From Adineta vaga (lineage: Eukaryota > Rotifera), in the NCBI GenBank assembly GCA_021613535.1, contig CP075492.1, positions 3,348,001 to 3,412,000 of the forward strand: a stretch of 64,000 nucleotides of DNA, given 5' to 3'. Below the pieces are notes generated by a model that worked only from the letters and a program-made list of their open reading frames with translations, did not search any database and had not been told where the DNA came from. A program made the translations under genes and the position numbers. Positions 56,668 to 64,000 of the stretch are shown here, in pieces. Positions within the stretch are counted from its first letter, which is position 1. Every line of letters starts with the position of its first letter.

Positions 56668-56937
56668 ATGATAAGTTTTAGTTGTGCACTAGGTACATAC
56701 ACTTCCGGATCATTAACAAAACGCAATTTATCATTATGAACTTTAAATTTAGATACGTATGATAGATTAACACCATTCTATGGTTATGCTTCAATGATGT
56801 GTATCAATGAATTGATCGATTTATATACGTTCACTAACTATATCGATAAAATTAGAAAACGTTATCCCTTATTTCAAAACTGTTTAGGTTGTGTTTTGGA
56901 AGCGACAAGAGGTTATGAATGTCGAATTTGTAAATAA
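56668..56937 (+). pseudogene. unidentified short gene remnant with CxxC pairs
   Basis: One frame runs from ATG 56668 (ISFSCALGTYTSGSLTKRN) through a single TGA at 56737-56739 to LDTYDRLTPFYGYASMMCIN, KIRKRYPLFQNCLGCVLEAT and ends GYECRICK at TAA 56937. Codon use and the conserved look on both sides of the stop suggest a real exon in which a Trp or Arg codon became TGA. The NCLGC and ECRIC pairs could bind zinc. Family not recognised. Confidence 0.35.
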
Positions 56938-56940
56938 CCA

Positions 56941-56988
56941 TTTTGAGAGTATGGGCTAACAAATGACACACACTCACATCCTCGAAAA
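56941..56988. repeat. dispersed short inverted repeat copy
   Basis: TTTTGAGAGTATGGG (56941-56955) faces CACTCACATCCTCGAAAA (56971-56988), directly before the 3' end of the next minus-strand gene. Confidence 0.5.
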
Positions 56989-57022
56989 TGCATTCATTTT
57001 TATTAATTTATAAAACAACATA

Positions 57023-59858
57023 TCATAACATAGTTTTATTTACTATCGCTTCTTTCGTTTTCTTTCTCCAGAACTGTAATCGATGAACTTTTCTCTCCAT
57101 CATCCATTTCATTAATGGTAGTAAACTTAATCTAATGATGACAAAAGCCAAAGCAAATAAACCAATAATAGTTGTTGTAAACAGTATACCATGAAATAAC
57201 ATTTCATTTGTTCGTACAATTGGTTGTTGTTCATTAATAACATAAAATTGTGTTTCACTGAAGCTTATTTTCAATATCTGTTGTGTAGCTAAATAGCGAA
57301 GATAATTACCTTGTTGTTTGTAAGCAAGAGCATCATTAAGTAATTCATAAGTCGTTGTTGGAATCCATCTACCACTATAATATCCTGAACCACTATAATC
57401 CAATACATCTGTTCGATTAATAACTTTCGTAAGTATAAAAGAGATTTTTGTCGTTTGACCAAGTGTTTGTTCAGATGTTGAAAATAACTGACAAAATTTC
57501 AATTCTTGTACAGTATATACTGAATCATTAGTCGTAGAATTAGCACCCGTTAGACAGATGAAAACACCACCGATATAATATTCTCCTATATGAAGAAAAA
57601 TGAAAATAGTTCGTTTTAATTTTCAAAATAGAATTCAACCTGTTAAATTCAATTGAATATCCATTAGATGATAAGGCATATCAATCGATACAGTAAGTGT
57701 AGCATTATCCGACTGTAATAAACAGGTGGTTGGAAGGAAATCAACAGCATACGAACCGAAATTGTTCTTAAAAGAAATTGAGAAAAACTATTGCCGTAAG
57801 AAATTGTTATTGATTTACCTGTAAACGAATATCTTGGCATAAAAAACCTGTCTGTACAAAATTAATTTGTAAAGTAAAATTTTGTGCTTCGAGAAGATCA
57901 AAAATTGGTTTTTCTTTATCAGATTTAATTGTCGATAATAATTGTAAACCTGAACTAAACTGAGCATTTCGTAATGATGCATCACATGCAAAATCAGCAT
58001 CGTTGGATGTTTCTATTGGATATAATTTAATAAAAACGGAACCAAACCAAAAACTAAAGATAACAAGAACGACAATAGCAAATGAAACAAGACCACCAAA
58101 CCAAAGTTCTCCATTGCCAATAAGATCTGTTTGACGAAAAATATATTGAAGACGTTTTAAATGTTTCTTTTTTGTTGGAGAATAATAGAAAATACCCATG
58201 ATAATAAGAATAATAAAACCAAGAAATAATGTAATTAATGCCCAGAAAAAAGGTGAAAGAAGAATACATCGAACAGGAGTTGTTTGAATACTAAAGACAT
58301 TCTCAATAAGAATATCATCAAATGATGTACTTGATGGTGAGGTAGGATAAGCATATGCTTGACTTGACGAAATAATTGTCGATAGATTGACATCATTCAC
58401 TGACCCAAGAGGACAAAATGAGTCATTCAAACATGCAGCACACATTATAGTTGGCATCGATGAATTCGTTATATCTGAAAGAAAGAAAAACAAATGGAAA
58501 ATCAAATTTTGATATTAAAAAATAACTTTACTTGTTGGCGAACTCTTGGTATTTGTTGGACATACTTGACATGGTGTTGGACCTGTAATACTTTTATAAG
58601 TACCTGCTGGACATATTTCTGGAAAGAAACTGGCACTATAAATATCATTTGTTTTTATAAAATAGCCTGCATCAGCCGAATGAATCAATAATACGGTTCC
58701 ATCGCTAGCTTGTACCATTAACTTATTATCGAATGTCGTTGCTAATCGATTAAACGTAGGCGGTAAGTCTGTCCATTGTTCAAATGTTTGTTGATTATTC
58801 GGATATGCTGAAATAATATCAGTCGATGATGTATTAATCATTAGAACTCGAGATTGTGTCCAAGGAAGTGTGGGAACGTTTGCTAGAAGTAAAGCAGCTT
58901 GTATACCTTCGTTATCAATCCAACTTATTGAACGTGCTGGTTGATTGAAGGTTTTGATCAATTGTAAATTTGTGCTATTGAATGAGAAAAGATAGGTTGC
59001 CGATGATTGTGATACACCGACAAGAACTTGTTGAGTTGAATCATGTATTGATACAGACATAGCATAATTAAATTGATAGGTAAAAGCAAAATTTGAACGC
59101 GTAAATTTCACACGATCATCAGTCATTAAAGTATAACTCTTAATCACCATCATAGTTGATGGAGGATTTAAACGAATAAGATAAAGAATAGGTAATGCTT
59201 TATTTGCATCATACTGATAATAACCAGCAACGAGAGCTATTGGAATTCCATCACTTGTTTCACTTACATCTAACGCATGCGGTTCGAAATAGATTGATGG
59301 TAGAATATCTTCCCATGAAATATCTTGTACACTTTTATTCTCAACGTCAAATATGAAAATACCATTTGAAAGAAAACCGTATGCATATGTTCCTGCGCGA
59401 TTCATCTGTAGAGTAGACATTTCAGATAGTGTATTATTCCAGACTTTTACTTCATATTCACCATTATTAGATCCTAGAATTTTATCACACATTGCTGCAG
59501 GCTCTTCTGTGTTTCTCATTTGTGAAAATGTGAATACACCCAATTTTTGATAAGTACCTGTTGAAGAATTCGTACGCAAATAAACAAATGACATTTGTGT
59601 AGAGTTTTGACGTCGACCGACAGCTACGTTCATGACAAAATCATCAACAGAACCATAACCATAATTACACGTAAATGGTGTTCCAAAAGGAGCCATGATA
59701 ATCGAATATCGACTAAGATCGTTCTGAGCAAGAACAACAAAATAATCATTACTAGCTATGCGTGTTCCATAGGCATCATAATTATATGGATCCAGAACAG
59801 AAACTTCAAGAGTAAGTGGAATAAACGTTAGCAGAAATACGACGAATATATTAATCAT
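57023..59858 (-). CDS. large secretory-pathway membrane protein with Cys-rich ephrin-receptor-like motif
   Basis: Start ATG 59858 (two codons inside the open frame, whose first codon is GTG), giving a signal peptide (INIFVVFLLTFIPLTLEV). Exon 1 encodes a long ectodomain of about 420 residues and ends in CPAGTYKSITGPTPCQVCP, a GCC2/GCC3 (ephrin-receptor-like) Cys motif. Three in-frame introns (near 58533, 57820 and 57640) link to a part with CAACLNDSFCPLG, TM segments (LSPFFWALITLFLGFIILII; FAIVVLVIFSFWFGSVFI), another ectodomain and a last TM segment (FTTTIIGLFALAFVIIRLSL) with a basic tail ending at 57023. Total about 880 residues. Function unknown; cell-surface location likely. No lesion seen. 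Confidence 0.65.
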
Positions 59859-60529
59859 GATCACTTATTTCTATATTTATGTCATGTAAATTACGTGCAT
59901 GGTTATATATATATACTCATATTAGTCACTGAAATCCATGATAAATCGTATTAATCATTGAATATGCTGTTAATTTTATATATAAATACAAAAACGAAAT
60001 GTTTGTTTGATCATACTTAGAAACCATATCCATTAAATTGTAAGTTCTGATATATGTATGTACTTTATTCTGAATATACAAGTGCTTATACTTATTTAGA
60101 CACAGCAGTGCACATGAATACAAAGCTTCAGTATCTGACAGCGTCGGAGAATCTAATCTTGAGGGCGATAGCTATTCATATTCACCCACATCCTTAAGAT
60201 GGAATTAGAGAATAAGAAAGAAAATTAAATAAAAATAGCGAAGAACAGTCTTGTTTTTTCCTTCTCGATTTTTATTAGGTTTCTTTGCCTTTCGACGTCA
60301 AATATGCTTCTTTGATCTTTTTTCTCTTCCTGTAGACACGCTTCTATACAAACGCATTTTTGCTCGACGTTGGTGTTTTCTTCGCACTTTTGCGTTGATG
60401 GCTTCTATTTGCGATGGCACGCTTTTCTATATAAATCGCTAAATTCTAGTCATTTGTCATGCATTGTAGCCCAAACTCGTCGCGTATATGTTTTTTAATT
60501 CTTCCTTCTTTTCTTTTTATTTTGATAGA
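59859..60529. repeat. spacer with a dispersed inverted-repeat copy
   Basis: About 0.67 kb. At 60156-60200 ATCTTGAGGGCGATAG faces TTCACCCACATCCTTAAGAT, a copy of the dispersed repeat. The open frame at 60251-60442 has no motif. Confidence 0.45.
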
Positions 60530-61001
60530 TTTTCTCAACGAAACATGGGACCAAGTAAATATATTCTTATTTATCTGACTTAGATCTAGTTTTTTTCAGG
60601 TAAACAGTAAAAATATGGATGAATTTTTAAAAGAGCTTGGCATTGGAATGGCTCAACAGTATGGCAGCTAAAGGCATGAAGATTCGCCTTGTTATTAACG
60701 AGAATGGTGGCAAGTAGACAATTCGATCCGAGAGCACAATTATAACGAAGACAGTCCAATTCACACCCGAAGTTGAGTTTGATGAAACGACAAGTGATGG
60801 ACGTGATGTTCAAGTTCGTCTATATATATTTGTGTGTTTTTTTCAGACAATTGTTCGAGTTAAAGGTAATACAATTGAACATACAATGTGAGGCAAAGAT
60901 GGAAAAGAATGCGTGGCCATTCGTTACATAAATATGATCAAGGTGAACTATTTCTTTTGTTCGATTATCAGGTTGTTGTCGAACGGCATATTCTTTATTG
61001 A
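60530..61001 (+). pseudogene. fatty-acid-binding-protein (FABP/lipocalin-like) pseudogene
   Basis: Exon-like pieces follow the FABP order: VNSKNMDEFLKELGIGMAQQ (about 60602-60661), a frameshift, then AAKGMKIRLVINENGGK, a TAG, TIRSESTIITKTVQFTPEVE, FDETTSDGRDVQ, an intron, TIVRVKGNTIEHTM, a TGA where Arg or Trp would stand, GKDGKECVAIRYINMIK, an intron, and VVVERHILY before TGA 61001. The FDETTxDGR motif and the MDEFLKxLGxG start identify the family, which carries fatty acids in the cytosol. Two stops and one shift make it non-functional. Intron positions match the usual FABP gene structure. Confidence 0.75.
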
Positions 61002-61436
61002 AATTTTTAAAAAACTGAAAATCTCTTTCATATCAATGGTATATGTAATTTATCACTCGAAGCAGCAAGCATCACAAGAATTTTATAAAAAAATTATGCC
61101 AAAATGTGTGTTTATACAACGTAGCACTGTACACTAGATCACAGGCAGATACTTGTATAATTTTCATCAAAATCACACCTACCCCTCAGAGAATAGGAAA
61201 TATGAGTGTCATATTCACTTTAAAGGTAGTTTAAGATCATCCTATGATAGAAATTGTGAACGAATAAAAATTTTTATTCTCTAGTTAGGTTTAAGTAGAT
61301 ATTTGCTTCTATGCATTTGGAAAAGATCTTATAACAATCACTGTGTACGTAAGAACGCACAAAAAAAGCATTAATATTGAAGAACAGAATGGATAGATAG
61401 AAACTTGTTTGAAAATAGTCTTGATTCATATTATAT
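61002..61436. other. intergenic spacer
   Basis: About 0.43 kb. A weak half-match to the dispersed repeat (ATCACACCTACCCCTCAGAG at about 61169) and nothing else. Confidence 0.35.
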
Positions 61437-64000
61437 TTAAATTGCTATCGGTGTGACCTTTGTTGTTCGATGCCAGAGTAATCTCACAATGGTCACTGCG
61501 ACCGCTCGACAAACGATCATCAATCCACCATAAAGTCCAATTAGATAGGTTATTCCATCGATAACAGAACTTCGATCATTATACGAATAAATACACGACG
61601 AAGGTTTACATTGATCAAAATATTTCTCGTAGAAAATAGTACTTGAGTATTCTTCTACCATAAGTTGATTTACAATCGATTCAATAGTTGCATTGACACT
61701 AAAATGATTTAATCCTAATGAAGAAACATTCATCGCTTGGAAATTGTTAGTCGGATCCGTACAGTTTTGATCATAGAAACAATGAAGTGTCGATTGCAGA
61801 AGAGCCTCAAGTGCATAACAACCAACGTGCATGTTTCTCGACGGTTGAACACATTTTGACGACACTCCACAACTGCATTCTCCATACATCAAGGGTTTCA
61901 TGTGCACTTTCGACTCATGCACTATGGTCGTCGGAGTATCGATTACCCAATTAGTAATCAAGCTACTTAACAACATATTTGAACCTGTCGTCTCACGAAC
62001 TATAGTTAATGTGCTCACGTATGAGCTGGGTATCGTCGCTTTGAATTCATCAATAGTTGATTGAATACGTTCGTTCAACGATTGAACTGATAAAAGATTG
62101 GCATTCATGAAATCACTTGTTACGAGCTGCATCAGTGTGTCATTGATAGCTCCCTGAGAGAATCGACAGAGAGAGGCAAGCAGTTGAAATTGTGCACTAG
62201 CTGAATACCGAAAATCGGTTGGAGAGAATCGTTCTATCAAATCACCTTCGCCATATAGATAGACAATCCAACGATCAGAAACAAAGTCACTCGAGCACAC
62301 TTGATGAAAACGAGGTTCGATTGTGAGAAATGATTCATATTCCATTGATACATCGGAACATGGACACTGAAGAGAACTAGGAAAGCGTTTGGCTAGATCT
62401 TCGTATGTTGATAGTGATGGTTTTTGAACTTGAATATTTACTAACCGATGAGTGAAAGTGGAAATCAAATATACGATCGAAAGTGTTATCACTATCAACA
62501 CGAAATGTAAATGACGAGTTGTTTGACGTTCATCACGGCAGATAAAAAACGTTTTAATAAAAGACATCAAAGTGGCGTAAGATACACCACTCATGATGTA
62601 CTCTATCAATTGAAGAATGATTAAGAGAAGAAATTTCAAGCCAAGTGAAAGTCCTCCAAAAATACTGACAATAGTAGTGATAACAAGAAACAGATCCATT
62701 CGACGCTCGTAATCATATGTACATGTCAAGGGAGCACATGCTTCGTAATAAGATGTGAAAGACGTATTTGACACCCAGTAATCAACCATAAGTTTATTGA
62801 CAAGCGATTCTATCGTTTCATTTGGCGAGTTAAGATTCGGATTAAGTGGTGTGAAATGAAAAGATTCTTCTTGTGACATATACATGTATTTATCAATCTC
62901 AACCATACAAGATCGATTGTAGAAGCATTCCAATGTTGATGCGAAAAAACTGTCAATTAAGAAGCATCCAACAAAGAAGTTAGGAATATCGAAAATGATA
63001 TTAAAATCGTTAGTGATAAAATTATATTCACTTATGGACATCGTCTCGCGACACGACTCTTTGAGTGCACATGAACAATTGTCATATGTTTGTGGCATCA
63101 TTTTTGTTTTTCTTGTTATTGGATCCAGTATAAAATCAATATTCAAGTGACCACTAGTCAGACCATTCCCATGTGTAGTTGCCAGAATGAGTTTCACTAT
63201 ACGAAGCAATTGACTAGTTGTAGTAAACTGCCAATTTTTTATGAGCGATTGAAATTGAGATTCAAATATTTGTGGAGAAATAACGTGTGAGTTAACAAAC
63301 TGCGTTTGAATGAATGCGTCAAGTGCATTGGTGACTACTTGTTCAGCCTGTGAACAAAATACTACTAAGGTTTGAAATTGAGAACCGGCATATAAACGGT
63401 AATCTCCAAGATAATAATATGAATCGTCGCCTATTGCAAAAGTGTACTCCAACCATTCGTACGTAACCAAATCACTTGAACATGCTTGATGAAACTGAGG
63501 GTGCATCGTTATAAACGTGGAGTAGGGTATTGAAATTACTGAACATTGACATGAAAGACTACTTGGGTATTTTTGTTCCAATTCAATATATTTCGATGAT
63601 GTTGGCTTGAACTCAGTCTCATGATAAATACTTACACTCAGCAGTGTATAGGTCGCCAAAACAGTAAGTGAACTGATAAGCATGCATATATATATTCGAG
63701 TAGCAATACGCTGATAATATACTTGACGGTCATTGCTCGATTGTTGCTGGAAAAGATTCAATTCAATAACAACTTTTTTCAAAAGAGTTTTATATTGATT
63801 TAGACGAGCATGCACTAAAAATGAAGAAGAAATAGACGAAATGAAATTATGTTGAAGATAAAAGAGTGCCCCACTCCCCATTGTCTCTTGTTTCCATAAA
63901 TATTCTGAACTTACAAGGTACTTTTGGAGTCGGTAACGTGTTTCGTGGTTGTCGTAGAAATCGAATAATGGACGGAATAATAAAGGAAAGTACCAATGTT
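61437..64000 (-). CDS. giant multi-pass membrane protein with internally duplicated ectodomain, partial
   Basis: One frame is open from the right edge of the window to TAA near 61437. An internal ATG at 63881 exists, but the frame continues upstream without a stop (LLFRPLFDFYDNHETRYRLQ), so the 5' part is probably outside. Two homologous halves are visible: a TM segment (near 63680 and 62490), then YPSSLSCQCS / FPSSLQCPCS, then HQACSSD / HQVCSSD, a middle Cys cluster (CSCALKESC / CSCGVSSKC), LECFYNRSC / LHCFYDQNC, CAPLTCTYDYERR / CKPSSCIYSYNDR, and a closing TM segment with FGGLSLGL / YGGLMIVC. At least four TM segments, both ectodomains extracellular. The plan (TM-Cys-rich ectodomain-TM) superficially recalls DEG/ENaC subunits, but I cannot show homology. 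No introns in 2.5 kb. Function unknown. Confidence 0.65.
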   Translation of the reverse strand, partial: HWYFPLLFRPLFDFYDNHETRYRLQKYLVSSEYLWKQETMGSGALFYLQHNFISSISSSFLVHARLNQYKTLLKKVVIELNLFQQQSSNDRQVYYQRIATRIYICMLISSLTVLATYTLLSVSIYHETEFKPTSSKYIELEQKYPSSLSCQCSVISIPYSTFITMHPQFHQACSSDLVTYEWLEYTFAIGDDSYYYLGDYRLYAGSQFQTLVVFCSQAEQVVTNALDAFIQTQFVNSHVISPQIFESQFQSLIKNWQFTTTSQLLRIVKLILATTHGNGLTSGHLNIDFILDPITRKTKMMPQTYDNCSCALKESCRETMSISEYNFITNDFNIIFDIPNFFVGCFLIDSFFASTLECFYNRSCMVEIDKYMYMSQEESFHFTPLNPNLNSPNETIESLVNKLMVDYWVSNTSFTSYYEACAPLTCTYDYERRMDLFLVITTIVSIFGGLSLGLKFLLLIILQLIEYIMSGVSYATLMSFIKTFFICRDERQTTRHLHFVLIVITLSIVYLISTFTHRLVNIQVQKPSLSTYEDLAKRFPSSLQCPCSDVSMEYESFLTIEPRFHQVCSSDFVSDRWIVYLYGEGDLIERFSPTDFRYSASAQFQLLASLCRFSQGAINDTLMQLVTSDFMNANLLSVQSLNERIQSTIDEFKATIPSSYVSTLTIVRETTGSNMLLSSLITNWVIDTPTTIVHESKVHMKPLMYGECSCGVSSKCVQPSRNMHVGCYALEALLQSTLHCFYDQNCTDPTNNFQAMNVSSLGLNHFSVNATIESIVNQLMVEEYSSTIFYEKYFDQCKPSSCIYSYNDRSSVIDGITYLIGLYGGLMIVCRAVAVTIVRLLWHRTTKVTPIAI

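Noticed and set aside
28293-60200. CRISPR-like array
   Set aside because: The hairpin repeats are kilobases apart, degenerate and in a eukaryotic context; there is no regular spacer series.
60251-60442. Small hydrophobic ORF as a gene
   Set aside because: Biased composition, no motif, no splice or conservation signal.
61437-63881. Start codon of the giant membrane protein at ATG 63881
   Set aside because: The frame is open upstream to the window edge and reads as plausible protein, so the ATG is likely internal.

Overview
The window looks like nuclear DNA of a small invertebrate, most probably a bdelloid rotifer. Genes lie on both strands, the DNA is AT-rich, and introns are short (mostly 45-100 bp) with clean GT..AG ends. 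The gene families fit as well: NHL-repeat and uromodulin-type D8C ectodomains, Thr-rich type II membrane proteins, one-exon-per-repeat LRR genes, Mx/dynamin-like GTPases, an FMRFamide-receptor-like GPCR and large orphan membrane proteins. The lineage call rests on remembered family patterns; no search was run.

Layout: 0-4.6 kb, a TRPM-type cation channel (minus, runs off the left edge). 6.9-9.7 kb, a Thr-rich D8C membrane protein, a 5' fragment copied from it, and a possible transposon relic between them. 10.4-12.5 kb, an OPT oligopeptide-transporter-like gene. 12.9-15.8 kb, a secreted NHL-D8C protein and a decayed TPR/NHL gene. 16.1-21.6 kb, a RING-CH ubiquitin ligase, a Cys-rich surface protein and a GPCR carrying a stop. 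22.5-25.8 kb, a Rel-homology-like module joined to or abutting a damaged F-box-LRR gene. 26.2-27.2 kb, an HSL-type alpha/beta hydrolase. 29.2-31.9 kb, a REEP/DP1/HVA22 membrane domain spliced in frame to 14 LRRs. 33.9-49.1 kb, two inverted copies of an Mx/dynamin-like gene, enclosing a fungal-type hexose transporter with one nonsense codon, a LicD/fukutin-like gene and an intronless bacterial-type glutamine synthetase family gene. 49.5-56.9 kb, a small Cys-rich membrane protein, a MITE, an S9-peptidase relic, the second LicD copy and an unidentified relic. 57-64 kb, two very large membrane proteins with a FABP pseudogene between them.

There is no single operon-like system. The themes are: (1) three genes of non-animal type with no or one intron (OPT, hexose transporter, GS-like) set among intron-rich animal genes, as expected for horizontal gene transfer in bdelloids; (2) pairs of near-identical gene copies in opposite orientation on one contig with broken colinearity; (3) unusual domain combinations (REEP-LRR, Rel-like/F-box-LRR, NHL-D8C); (4) many broken genes and in-frame stops; (5) a dispersed short inverted repeat with TGAGGGTGTGGGTG-like arms in the intergenic spacers. 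I saw no rRNA, tRNA or CRISPR array. Exon edges were read by eye and are approximate.
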